Positions 6,938 to 14,483 of a DNA stretch of 26,916 nt are shown piece by piece. This DNA is from CAZZGX01 sp964653715. GTDB lineage: Bacteria; Patescibacteriota; Minisyncoccia; Ryanbacterales; GWA2-47-10b. A program made the position numbers and the translations under genes. The notes under the pieces are model-generated. The model saw only the letters and a list, made by a program, of their open reading frames with translations. It had not been told where the DNA came from and did not search any database. The stretch is from contig CAZZGX010000042.1 of NCBI GenBank assembly GCA_964653715.1, forward strand, positions 1 through 26,916, written 5' to 3'. The stretch's first letter is position 1; the number at the start of each line of letters is the position of its first letter.

Positions 6938-8161
6938 ATGCTGCAATCAAAAATTTTCGCTAAGACATTGCGGGAAGGGCCGAAAGACGATACGTCGCAA
7001 AATGCCCAGCTTTTGATTCGAGGTGGCTTTGTTGATAAGCTCATTGCCGGCGTCTGGACCTATTTGCCATTGGGTTTACGAGTTCTTACAAACATCAACA
7101 CTATTATTCGCGAGGAGATGAATTCGATCGGTGGAGTTGAGCTTTATATGCCCGCACTTCAACCACGGGAAATTTGGGAGACGACCGGGCGATGGGGGGT
7201 GGAAGAGATGTATAAATTAAAAGACCGAAGTGGGCGCGATTTGGGTCTTGGCTGGACGCATGAAGAAGTTGTCACCTCAATTGCCGCAGGGCGAATACAA
7301 TCCTGGCGCGATCTTCCCCAGTACGTTTACCAAATTCAGGATAAGTTTCGCGATGAGCCGCGCGCAAAGTCCGGACTCGTTCGCAGCCGTGAGTTTTTAA
7401 TGAAAGATCTTTACAGCTTCCATCGGTCCAAAGAAGATCTTGATTCTTTTTATCAAACGGCAATCTCGGCGTATCAAGCTATTTTCAAGCGCGTTGGCCT
7501 TGAGGCTTATCTTGTTGAAGCCTCGGGGGGCGCTTTTACCAAAGAGTATTCGCATGAATTTCAAGTGCTTTCAAGCGCTGGGGAAGATATGATTTTGTAC
7601 TGTTCAAAGTGCAGTTTTGCGCGAAATTCAGAAATTGCAGGAGAACTTGTCTCATGCCCTCATTGCGGGGGAGATCTCAAGAAAGGTACAAGCATTGAGG
7701 TCGGAAATATTTTTAAATTGGGGACAAAATTTTCGGAAGTGTTTAATCTTTCGTTTCAAAATGAAAACGGACAGAAAGAGGCTGTGGCAATGGGATCGTA
7801 CGGAATCGGTCCAGGGCGGCTTTTAGGTACGATAGTCGAAGTTCATCACGATGATCGGGGCATAGTCTGGCCCGCATCGGTCGCTCCGTTTCAAGTACAC
7901 GTGCTTGCTCTTACGAGAGAGGTCCAGACGCAGGCTCGCGAAGTATACGCGGCGCTCGAAGATAAAAAAATTCCCGTGCTTTTTGATGATAGAGACGATA
8001 AGACACCGGGCGAAAGATTTAGCGACAGCGATCTTGTGGGAATTCCATTGAGGGTTGTTATCAGTGAAAAAACAGCCGCTCTCAAAAAGATTGAAGTAAA
8101 AAAACGCAACGAGAGCGAAGCAACACTTATGGATCTCGAATCATTTTTGAAATCGTTATGA
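6938..8161 (+). CDS. proS: Prolyl-tRNA synthetase lacking the INS editing domain
   Basis: This class II synthetase charges tRNA-Pro. It is 407 residues against about 570 for the E. coli type. Class II motif 1 lies around GLRVLTNINTIIREEM, motif 2 is the FRDEPRAKSGLVRSREFLMKD region and motif 3 is MGSYGIGPGRLLGT. After FARNSEIAG, where the roughly 180-residue INS domain is inserted in E. coli ProRS, the chain goes straight to EVGNIFKLGTKFSEVF. The join carries two Cys pairs, C222-x2-C225 and C240-x2-C243, a likely zinc ribbon. The anticodon-binding domain follows (APFQVHVLAL to the C-terminus). Without INS, the enzyme probably cannot hydrolyse alanyl-tRNA-Pro itself. Its TGA overlaps the next mreB start in ATGA. 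Confidence 0.94.
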   Translation: MLQSKIFAKTLREGPKDDTSQNAQLLIRGGFVDKLIAGVWTYLPLGLRVLTNINTIIREEMNSIGGVELYMPALQPREIWETTGRWGVEEMYKLKDRSGRDLGLGWTHEEVVTSIAAGRIQSWRDLPQYVYQIQDKFRDEPRAKSGLVRSREFLMKDLYSFHRSKEDLDSFYQTAISAYQAIFKRVGLEAYLVEASGGAFTKEYSHEFQVLSSAGEDMILYCSKCSFARNSEIAGELVSCPHCGGDLKKGTSIEVGNIFKLGTKFSEVFNLSFQNENGQKEAVAMGSYGIGPGRLLGTIVEVHHDDRGIVWPASVAPFQVHVLALTREVQTQAREVYAALEDKKIPVLFDDRDDKTPGERFSDSDLVGIPLRVVISEKTAALKKIEVKKRNESEATLMDLESFLKSL

Positions 8162-9210
8162 TCAAAAGGTTTTTTAAATTTATTTCAAGCGATATTGGGA
8201 TCGATCTTGGTACGGCAAATACGCTTGTCTATGTGAGCGGACGCGGTATCGTCATCAATGAGCCTTCAGTGATCGCAATTAACCAAAAGACGGGGCATGT
8301 GGTTGCGGTCGGATCTGATGCAAAAAATATGGTAGGGCGAACCCCAAGTCATATTGTCGCTTCCCGGCCGCTCGTCAATGGCGTTATCTCGGATTTCGAA
8401 GTAACCGAAGAGATGCTTCGTTACTTTATTCGGCGTGCGCAAGGAAATGATCGGCCGTTTTTATCCCGTCCACGCATCGTCATTGGTATTCCGTCGGGTA
8501 TTACGGAGGTAGAACGGCGAGCAGTTAAGGACGCTGCGATCTCGGCAGGGGCGGCGGAAGTATATCTTGTCGAAGAACCAATGGCTGCGGCGATCGGCGT
8601 TCGACTTGAGGTGCAAGAGCCCATGGGAAACATGATCGTTGATATTGGTGGCGGGACATCTGATATCGCAATTATTTCTTTAGGAGGTATTGTTGCCTCA
8701 CGCAACCTCCATATCGCGGGTGATCGATTGAACAACGATATTATTCAATATGCGCGAGATGAATTTAAATTGTTGTTAGGAGAACGGACAGCCGAGGATA
8801 TCAAAATTGCCATTGGTTCTGCGCTCCCGCAACATACGGAGCTTGAAACAACGATGCGTGGTCGTGATTTGATTACGGGACTTCCGCGAGAAGTATTGGT
8901 TACTGACGCCGATATCCGCGAAGCAATGCGCGGATCGATTGCCGCGCTCATCAAAGCCATTCGCGAAACGATTGAGATAACCCCACCCGAACTTGTAGCG
9001 GATATTATACATCGAGGAATTGTATTGGTCGGAGGCGGGTCGTTGCTCCGCGGTCTCGATACGCTCATCGAGCGGGAAACACGCATCCCGGTACATGTTA
9101 CCGAAGACCCCCTAACGGCAGTAGTACGGGGAGCGGGCATTATTCTCGAAGATATCGACAAACTGCGGGATGTTTTACTTGAACTGGAACATGAGGAGGC
9201 GATCCGTTAA
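8158..9210 (+). CDS. mreB: Rod-shape protein MreB, second paralogue
   Basis: This is the MreB copy that heads mreC, the mreD-like gene and mrdA, so by context it is the main elongation-machinery actin. It has 350 residues. The N-terminal stretch IKRFFKFISSD is a plausible amphipathic membrane-binding helix. Phosphate-1 is GIDLGTANT (residues 14-22), phosphate-2 is DIGGGTSD, GERTAEDIKIAIGSA follows, and VGGGSLLRGLD forms the adenosine loop. The C-terminal tail is about 10 residues longer than in the paralogue at 2630. The gene overlaps proS by 4 bases and mreC by 20. The two MreB proteins are alike along their whole length but differ in N- and C-terminal tails. Confidence 0.95.
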   Translation: MIKRFFKFISSDIGIDLGTANTLVYVSGRGIVINEPSVIAINQKTGHVVAVGSDAKNMVGRTPSHIVASRPLVNGVISDFEVTEEMLRYFIRRAQGNDRPFLSRPRIVIGIPSGITEVERRAVKDAAISAGAAEVYLVEEPMAAAIGVRLEVQEPMGNMIVDIGGGTSDIAIISLGGIVASRNLHIAGDRLNNDIIQYARDEFKLLLGERTAEDIKIAIGSALPQHTELETTMRGRDLITGLPREVLVTDADIREAMRGSIAALIKAIRETIEITPPELVADIIHRGIVLVGGGSLLRGLDTLIERETRIPVHVTEDPLTAVVRGAGIILEDIDKLRDVLLELEHEEAIR

Positions 9211-9808
9211 ATACTCCTATCTTGCCGGAGGTGTTTTTTTATTGGCAGTAGTACTCGTCCTTTTTACTAGTGTGTTTTTACCGCTTGAGCGTGTATTGCT
9301 TGACGGCGCGGGTACAATTGTCTGGCGTTATCGTCAGCTGCGCCGCGACCCACTTGTCGTTAATACTCAAACACTCGGTCCTTCCGAAGCTCTGATTCTT
9401 GCCAAACATGCCGATGAGTTCTCAAGTAGCATGCTGATTCGCATCTCTCTTCCGCAAGGAACACGAATTACATCAGAGAAGACTCTCATCGGTTTTGTTT
9501 CGGAATCTTTTGGGAGCACTAGTAAAGTTGCACTTATCACCGCGCCTGCAGCCAAGATTAACGGAGTTTTCAACCGGTCAGGTATCCCCGCAGAGTTTGA
9601 GGGCAAAGGAGCGGGATTTCTTGAGGCAGATCTTCCGAAGGGTAGCGATGTAAGGACTGAAGATACTGTTTTTTATGCTGAAGATGCGGAGCTTGTTATC
9701 GGTGCCGTGTTGCAAGTAAAGGATAATCCAGCTAGTCCATTTATCAATATTTTAGTTCAGAGCCCTATCAATACAACGGTGCTCCAGGTCGTACAGTATG
9801 GCCGCTGA
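9191..9808 (+). CDS. mreC: Rod-shape protein MreC (short form)
   Basis: MreC links cytoplasmic MreB to the periplasmic cell-wall enzymes. The start at 9191 gives 205 residues beginning MRRRSVKYSYL with one TM at about residues 8-29, positive residues inside. An in-frame ATG at 9170 would add seven residues, and neither has a Shine-Dalgarno. After the TM there is only a short linker or coiled segment, then the beta-rich MreC core (VSESFGSTSKVALITAP, then a GAGFLEADLPKGSDV-like second barrel, ending LVQSPINTTVLQVVQYGR). E. coli and Bacillus MreC are about 290-370 residues, so the coiled coil is reduced. Identification rests on the topology, the VSESFG/LIT block and the position between mreB and the mreD-like gene. 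Confidence 0.85.
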   Translation: MRRRSVKYSYLAGGVFLLAVVLVLFTSVFLPLERVLLDGAGTIVWRYRQLRRDPLVVNTQTLGPSEALILAKHADEFSSSMLIRISLPQGTRITSEKTLIGFVSESFGSTSKVALITAPAAKINGVFNRSGIPAEFEGKGAGFLEADLPKGSDVRTEDTVFYAEDAELVIGAVLQVKDNPASPFINILVQSPINTTVLQVVQYGR

Positions 9809-10229
9809 TTTTTTTCTTATATTCCCATTTTTTTCTCTGGTATTTTTTTATCGACCAGCTATTTTCATATTATCCATACTCGCGGCGCTTCTCGTTCTTG
9901 GCGCGTTTTCGCCGTATCCTGCTGGAGTTGGTGAGCTCATATTTCTTTCAGCCCTTCTTGTTGCGCGGGTGCTTATCAATTTCTTTGACGTGCTTTCGCT
10001 GATCAGCAGAATTTTTACGTACATGTCTATTATATTCGTTTACCTTCTTCTTATTATAGTTTCAGAAGTATATTTTTTTGGATGGCAGGACTATAATCTT
10101 TTTATACGGGGCGGCTTGTTTTTTATCCGCATGGCTTTAGTAGGAATTTTTCTCTGGTTCGGTATGATAGGAATGCAGTACGCGATAAGTTTTATCCGGT
10201 ATGCTTTTTTGGAAGAAAAAATCATATAA
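9798..10229 (+). CDS. mreD: MreD-like integral membrane protein
   Basis: This is a 143-residue, very hydrophobic protein with about four to five transmembrane segments and little loop sequence. MreD is poorly conserved in sequence, so the call depends on size (MreD is about 160-170 residues), topology and position between mreC and the PBP2 gene, which is the usual mreBCD-mrdA order. It overlaps mreC by 11 bases and mrdA by 29 bases. An Arg in a TM segment near residue 56 (LVARVLINFFD) is compatible with MreD-type helices. A generic small membrane protein cannot be excluded. Confidence 0.6.
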   Translation: MAADFFLIFPFFSLVFFYRPAIFILSILAALLVLGAFSPYPAGVGELIFLSALLVARVLINFFDVLSLISRIFTYMSIIFVYLLLIIVSEVYFFGWQDYNLFIRGGLFFIRMALVGIFLWFGMIGMQYAISFIRYAFLEEKII

Positions 10230-11859
10230 AATAACAATTTCGCCTGACGAAATATTTCTGGATTCCACAAATATCCCGGGTTTTTCACATGAGCGCTTTG
10301 AAGGCGTTATTGAAAAACCTTTCCATAAGAGCGCTTTTTACACTTACGGAGCGTTTCTTTTTCTTCTCGGAGGAGTGCTTTTTGGCAGAGTTTTTATGCT
10401 TGAAATCGTCCGTGGAGCTGAACTTTCCAAGCGAGCGGAGAACAATTATATTCACAAAACCTTTATCCCGGCTCCCCGCGGTGATATCCTCGATCACAAT
10501 GGCGTACTGATCGCCAGCAATGAACCATTTGAAGCCAATGATCAGATTCGATATCGCCGTGTATTTCATAATACATTTGCGTATAGTCAGCTCTTGGGTT
10601 TTGTAGGTAAAGACGAGTCGGACGCCAAATCAGGAATTGAACGTTATTATAATAGTATTCTTGCCGGCGTCATGGGAGAACGCGACGAGGAACTTGATGC
10701 AAGAGGCAATGTTATTTCACGCGCTCCAGAAAAATCGCCGCAAAAAGGCAAAGATCTTAAACTCACACTCGATGCCGGGCTCCAGGAAAAATTATGGAGT
10801 CTTATGAACGAAACAATGAATACGCGCGGTTTTCATGGTGGAGCCGGAATCGTATTCTCAATGAAAGACGGCGCAATTCGTGCGCTCGTAAGCGTGCCGA
10901 GCTATGATCTCAATGCTTTTACAAATCCTTCTGAAAATAACAAGCCAGAAGTTTTTTTAAATGATCCTCGGTCACCTCTATTTAATCGTGCTATTTCAGG
11001 TATTTTTGCTCCCGGATCGATCATCAAGCCATATTATGCCCTTGCGGCTCTTGAAGAAGGCATTATTTCTCCAGAAAAAACCGTTTATAGTTCAGGAGCC
11101 ATTTATGTTCCCGATCCATATCGTCCCGGGCAGTCAAGCAGATTTTTAGACTGGAAGGCCCATGGCGCGGTTGATATGCGTCGCGCGCTCGCTGTTTCAA
11201 GTAATGTATATTTCTATACCATTGGGGGAGGTTTCGGCGATCAAAAGGGTCTTGGCGTAGGGAAGCTTAAGGAATGGCTTCAAAAATTTAAATTCGATGA
11301 GAAAACAGGAATTGATCTTTCTGGAGAAGAAAGCGGCTTTTTACCCGATCCTCAATGGAAAGAGCGTGCACGCCCGCAAAACCCTATTTGGCGAATTGGG
11401 GACACCTATCATCTTTCTATTGGGCAAGGAGATTTATTAGTGAGCCCAATAGCTATTGCGCGCGGACTTGGAATTATCGCCACGCGAGGGAAAGTTTTGC
11501 CGTTGCATTTATATAATGAAAAAACAACATCAGCGATCGAGATGATCCCAGTAAAAGATGAACACTTTACTATTATACAGGAAGGAATGCGTGCCGCCGT
11601 GCAAGAAGGAGGGACGGCAAGCGCTCTCTCATGGGTACCATTTCCGATAGGCGGCAAAACAGGTACCGCTGAGGTTGGCAGCAATGAGCGCGTCAACTCT
11701 TGGTTTACCGGTTTTGCGCCCTACGACCAACCCGCGCTTGGCATAGTGATCTTCTTTGAATCAGGACCGCGGTCAAATCTCATTGGCGCAACGTATGTTG
11801 CTTCCGAGCTATTTCGTTGGATGATTGGTCAAGGAGGTATCAATGGTATTGCTCATTGA
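10201..11859 (+). CDS. mrdA: Penicillin-binding protein 2, elongation transpeptidase
   Basis: This class B PBP cross-links peptidoglycan during elongation. At 552 residues it has a cytoplasmic tail, one TM at about residues 48-70, a pedestal domain with APRGDILDHNGVLIASN, and the transpeptidase domain. The active-site motifs are S273-I-I-K276, S333-S-N335 and K486-T-G488. After IASN the chain reaches LLGFVG in about 30 residues, so the head part of the pedestal is much reduced compared with the roughly 630-residue E. coli enzyme. Its usual glycosyltransferase partner RodA is not next to it. The greA promoter overlaps the stop codon. FtsI is excluded by the mreBCD context and because a second class B PBP lies in the dcw cluster. 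Confidence 0.92.
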   Translation: MLFWKKKSYKITISPDEIFLDSTNIPGFSHERFEGVIEKPFHKSAFYTYGAFLFLLGGVLFGRVFMLEIVRGAELSKRAENNYIHKTFIPAPRGDILDHNGVLIASNEPFEANDQIRYRRVFHNTFAYSQLLGFVGKDESDAKSGIERYYNSILAGVMGERDEELDARGNVISRAPEKSPQKGKDLKLTLDAGLQEKLWSLMNETMNTRGFHGGAGIVFSMKDGAIRALVSVPSYDLNAFTNPSENNKPEVFLNDPRSPLFNRAISGIFAPGSIIKPYYALAALEEGIISPEKTVYSSGAIYVPDPYRPGQSSRFLDWKAHGAVDMRRALAVSSNVYFYTIGGGFGDQKGLGVGKLKEWLQKFKFDEKTGIDLSGEESGFLPDPQWKERARPQNPIWRIGDTYHLSIGQGDLLVSPIAIARGLGIIATRGKVLPLHLYNEKTTSAIEMIPVKDEHFTIIQEGMRAAVQEGGTASALSWVPFPIGGKTGTAEVGSNERVNSWFTGFAPYDQPALGIVIFFESGPRSNLIGATYVASELFRWMIGQGGINGIAH

Positions 11860-11884
11860 CAGATGGCTTCAAATTTTATATACT
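11856..11884 (+). promoter_or_regulatory. Strong sigma-70-type promoter for greA-lysS
   Basis: A perfect TTGACA (11856-11861), a 17-base spacer and TATACT (11879-11884). Transcription should begin near 11891, giving a leader of about 23 bases. It overlaps the mrdA stop codon and rules out the upstream in-frame ATG at 11863 as the greA start. Confidence 0.75.
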
Positions 11885-11913
11885 TTGCTTCAATACTAAA
11901 AAGCAGGTCAAAT

Positions 11914-12390
11914 ATGAACCAAAAAGATAATGAAAATCGGGAGTATCTTTCGAAAGAACGTTTTGAAGAGCTCCAGCAAAAGTTGAAAGATTTGAAAACA
12001 AAAAAACGCGTTGAAATAGCGGAACATTTAGAGTACGCAAAAGGACTTGGGGATCTTTCCGAGAATGTTGAATATCAAGAAGCGAAAGAGGCTCAAATGG
12101 TCAATGAGTCGGATATCATAAAACTGGAGGATCTGCTTTCGCGAGCCGAGTTAATCTCAAATGTTGATACGACGGAGGTTCGTATTGGTTCGACGGTACA
12201 TGTAAAGAAAAGCGGCGTAATCGAGGAGCATTTTACGATCGTTGGGCGAGAAGAGACGAATCCGAGTAAAGGAAAGATATCCTATGAATCACCACTTGGC
12301 AAATCAATTTTAGGAAGAAAGAAAAGTGAAAAAATCTTAGTTTCAACGCCGCGAGGAGAGATCGAATACCGTATCATTGATATCGCATAG
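11914..12390 (+). CDS. greA: Transcript cleavage factor GreA
   Basis: GreA enters the RNA polymerase secondary channel and stimulates cleavage of backtracked RNA. From the ATG at 11914 the protein has 158 residues, the standard length. The N-terminal coiled coil holds YLSKERFEELQQKLKDLK and the tip GDLSENVEYQEAKEAQ with the acidic residues needed for cleavage. The C-terminal FKBP-like domain contains YESPLGKSILGRKKSEKI. An in-frame ATG at 11863 would add 17 non-conserved residues and lies inside the promoter, so it is rejected. AGCAGG lies a few bases upstream as a weak ribosome-binding site. lysS follows after 5 bases. Confidence 0.96.
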   Translation: MNQKDNENREYLSKERFEELQQKLKDLKTKKRVEIAEHLEYAKGLGDLSENVEYQEAKEAQMVNESDIIKLEDLLSRAELISNVDTTEVRIGSTVHVKKSGVIEEHFTIVGREETNPSKGKISYESPLGKSILGRKKSEKILVSTPRGEIEYRIIDIA

Positions 12391-12395
12391 AGCTG

Positions 12396-13862
12396 ATGAG
12401 CTCACTTGAAGATATAAAGAGCACTCGTCTAAAAAAACTTCAGTTACTTGAAGAATTTTTCACTGAGGTGTATCCCGCTCGCACGGAGCGGGGTATGAGC
12501 GTCAAAGAAGTACTCCAAAAGTTTTCGCAATTATTAAAATCAAAAAAGAAAATTACTCTGGCGGGGCGTATTCGCTCACTTCGTCCGCACGGAGGGTCAG
12601 CCTTTTTTGATATTGAAGAGGATGGCGCTCGAATACAGGCGTTTCTCCGCAAGGAAGATCTCCCCGAGAAACTTTTCGATCTATTTCTATCGGCTATTGA
12701 TATTGGAGATTTCGTTGAGCTTTCAGGCAGAGCATATCTCACAAAGCGTAAAGAACGTACTCTCTTGGTGTCTGGCTGGAAACCGCTCGCTAAAGCTTTA
12801 TTGCCGCTTCCGGAAAAATGGCATGGCTTGCAGAACATAGAAGAGCGGTATCGTCATCGTTCGCTTGATCTCTTGTCCAATAGCCGTACGCGCGAAATTT
12901 TTACTATCCGCACGAAGACAATTTCGTTTTTGAGAAACTATTTTGATTCGCAAGGTTTTCTTGAGGTAGAAACTCCAATGTTACAGCCAATCGCTGGGGG
13001 AGCTGCCGCGCGGCCATTTATAACGCATCACAACGCGCTTGATATTGACCTCTATCTCCGGATTGCGCCAGAGTTATATCTGAAGCGCCTGTTGGTGGGA
13101 GGTTTCTCAAGGGTATACGAGATCTCGCGTAATTTTCGTAATGAAGGAATTGACGGAACTCATAACCCAGAGTTTACGATGCTCGAAGCCTACTACGTGT
13201 TTCGTGATTATACGTATCTCATGCATTTTAGCGAGATGATGCTTGAAAAACTCGTTCGCGCAATTTGTGGTAAGAAAAAAATTACGTATCTTGGAAAAGA
13301 TATTGAGATAAAGTCTCCTTTTAAACGAATGACATTTTATGAAGCGATGAAGCGATACGCGCTTCTTGCCAATATTGAGCGCATGACGCAATCAGATCTT
13401 GTTATCGTTGCCAAACGTTTTGGTATCGAGGTCAATCCTATAGTCTCACGCGTAGCGCTCACGGAAGATATTTTTCGAAAAATTGTTCGACCGCATCTCA
13501 TACAACCAACATTTATCACTGATTGGCCACTTGAACTTTTCCCGCTTGCAAAACGATCGTCAAAAGATCCAAATCTTGTTGAAAGTTTTCAGTTATACGT
13601 GGGCGGTATAGAACTTTTGAAAGCTTTTTCTGAACTCAATGATCCACAGGATCAGGCACATCGATTTTCTCACCAAGACGAGCTTCGAAAGCAGGGCGAC
13701 GAGGAGGCAAGTCGTGGTGATGATGATTTTATCGAAAATATGGAGTACGGTATGCCGCCTGCTGCCGGTTTTGGTCTTGGGATTGATCGCTTGGCATTAC
13801 TTCTGACTAATTCGCATAATATTCGCGAAGTAATTCTTTTTCCAACCCTACGACCTAAATAG
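12396..13862 (+). CDS. lysS: Lysyl-tRNA synthetase, class II
   Basis: The enzyme charges tRNA-Lys. It has 488 residues, near the normal 490-505. The N-terminal OB-fold anticodon-binding domain covers about residues 50-135 (ITLAGRIRSLRPHGG to LVSGW). The catalytic domain starts at YRHRSLDLL. Motif 1 ends in FLEVETPMLQPIAGGAAARP, motif 2 is RNFRNEGIDGTHNPEFTMLE, and motif 3 is GLGIDRLALLL. The ASP-type or AsnRS alternatives are excluded by GGAAARPFITHHN and the GTHNPEFT loop, both LysRS-specific. It shares the greA promoter and ends 27 bases before a strong intrinsic terminator. Confidence 0.97.
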   Translation: MSSLEDIKSTRLKKLQLLEEFFTEVYPARTERGMSVKEVLQKFSQLLKSKKKITLAGRIRSLRPHGGSAFFDIEEDGARIQAFLRKEDLPEKLFDLFLSAIDIGDFVELSGRAYLTKRKERTLLVSGWKPLAKALLPLPEKWHGLQNIEERYRHRSLDLLSNSRTREIFTIRTKTISFLRNYFDSQGFLEVETPMLQPIAGGAAARPFITHHNALDIDLYLRIAPELYLKRLLVGGFSRVYEISRNFRNEGIDGTHNPEFTMLEAYYVFRDYTYLMHFSEMMLEKLVRAICGKKKITYLGKDIEIKSPFKRMTFYEAMKRYALLANIERMTQSDLVIVAKRFGIEVNPIVSRVALTEDIFRKIVRPHLIQPTFITDWPLELFPLAKRSSKDPNLVESFQLYVGGIELLKAFSELNDPQDQAHRFSHQDELRKQGDEEASRGDDDFIENMEYGMPPAAGFGLGIDRLALLLTNSHNIREVILFPTLRPK

Positions 13863-13888
13863 GCTAATTTTGTTAATAAACTGTGTAC

Positions 13889-13921
13889 AAAATCCCGCTT
13901 AAAGCGGGATTTTGCCTTATT
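13889..13921 (+). terminator. Intrinsic terminator after lysS
   Basis: An 11-base perfect stem, AAAATCCCGCT (13889-13899) with AGCGGGATTTT (13903-13913), has a three-base TAA loop. TGCCTTATTTT follows. The flanking A and T tracts make it potentially bidirectional. Confidence 0.88.
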
Positions 13922-13953
13922 TTTCAATAAAGAGAATTTTTCTAAAAAATGGT

Positions 13954-14031
13954 TGTGGATGTATCAAGTGTGGGGTACATTGTTAGTATTGTGGTATAAA
14001 AGTGGTGGATTGTGGATAAAGCTGTGGATAG
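13954..14031 (+). promoter_or_regulatory. Cluster of GTGG/GTGGAT repeats upstream of mraZ (MraZ or DnaA sites)
   Basis: GTGG begins at 13955, 13970, 13991, 14002, 14005, 14012 and 14024. Four copies extend to GTGGAT (13955, 14005, 14012, 14024). From 13991 the main copies are 10-12 bases apart (13991, 14002, 14012, 14024), about one helical turn. MraZ is known in E. coli to repress its own promoter by binding short TGGG-type direct repeats one turn apart, so autoregulation is a likely reading. However, TGTGGATAA at 14011-14019 is an exact complement of the DnaA box TTATCCACA and 14023-14031 differs by one base, so DnaA binding is an alternative. Confidence 0.6.
13992..14000 (+). promoter_or_regulatory. 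Predicted extended -10 promoter of the dcw cluster
   Basis: TGGTATAAA (TG at 13992-13993, -10 hexamer TATAAA at 13995-14000) is an extended -10 element without a convincing -35. Transcription would begin near 14007 and leave a leader of about 42 bases. The GTGGAT repeats surround it, so bound protein would block initiation. Confidence 0.5.
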
Positions 14032-14048
14032 TGTTAATAACTTAAAAT

Positions 14049-14483
14049 ATGTTTATTGGTGAATACATTCATATACTTGACTCCAAAAAAAGGCTTTCAT
14101 TGCCTACCAAGATAAGAAAGGAATTTGGAGAAAGGGTAATCATAACCCGCGGACTCGATCAATGCTTATTTGTCTATCCTCAAAAGGAGTGGGAAGGAAT
14201 TGCCGATAAACTTGCCAAGTTGCCGATGGGACAGGCTGATACAAGAAATTTTGTTCGTTTGATGCTTGCCGGCGCGGTTGAAGCTGACATTGATAGTTTG
14301 GGGCGGATACTTGTCCCGGAGCAGCTTAAAAAATACGCGGAGCTTGGGGGGCGGGTCGTTATTATCGGCGTATTTAACCGGGTTGAGCTTTGGTCGGAAG
14401 ATCGATGGGGGGGGCTTAGAGAAAAAACTGAAGCTGATGCTGATCGATTGGCAGAGCGGCTTGGGGAGTTGGGGGTATATTGA
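14049..14483 (+). CDS. mraZ: Transcriptional regulator MraZ
   Basis: MraZ is an AbrB-like DNA-binding protein and the usual first gene of the division and cell-wall (dcw) cluster. It has 144 residues in two tandem SpoVT/AbrB-type halves. The first half is FIGEYIHILDSKKRLSLPTKIRKEFG with RGLDQCLFVYP. The second half is GAVEADIDSLGRILVPEQLKKYAEL followed by VIIGVFNRVELWS. The D-S-K-K-R-L-S-L-P and D-S-L-G-R-I-L-V-P repeats are the family signature. The ring-forming regulator probably acts on the repeats at 13954-14031. No Shine-Dalgarno precedes the ATG. Its TGA overlaps the rsmH ATG by one base. Confidence 0.95.
   Translation: MFIGEYIHILDSKKRLSLPTKIRKEFGERVIITRGLDQCLFVYPQKEWEGIADKLAKLPMGQADTRNFVRLMLAGAVEADIDSLGRILVPEQLKKYAELGGRVVIIGVFNRVELWSEDRWGGLREKTEADADRLAERLGELGVY

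Noticed and set aside
11863..11913. Upstream in-frame ATG extension of greA
   Set aside because: The added 17 residues are not GreA-like, and the ATG lies between the -35 and -10 of the predicted promoter, so it would not be transcribed.
13921..14048. Possible replication origin (DnaA-box-like repeats next to an AT-rich stretch)
   Set aside because: There is no dnaA or dnaN nearby, only one exact box and two near matches, and the location directly upstream of mraZ is explained by regulation of the dcw cluster.
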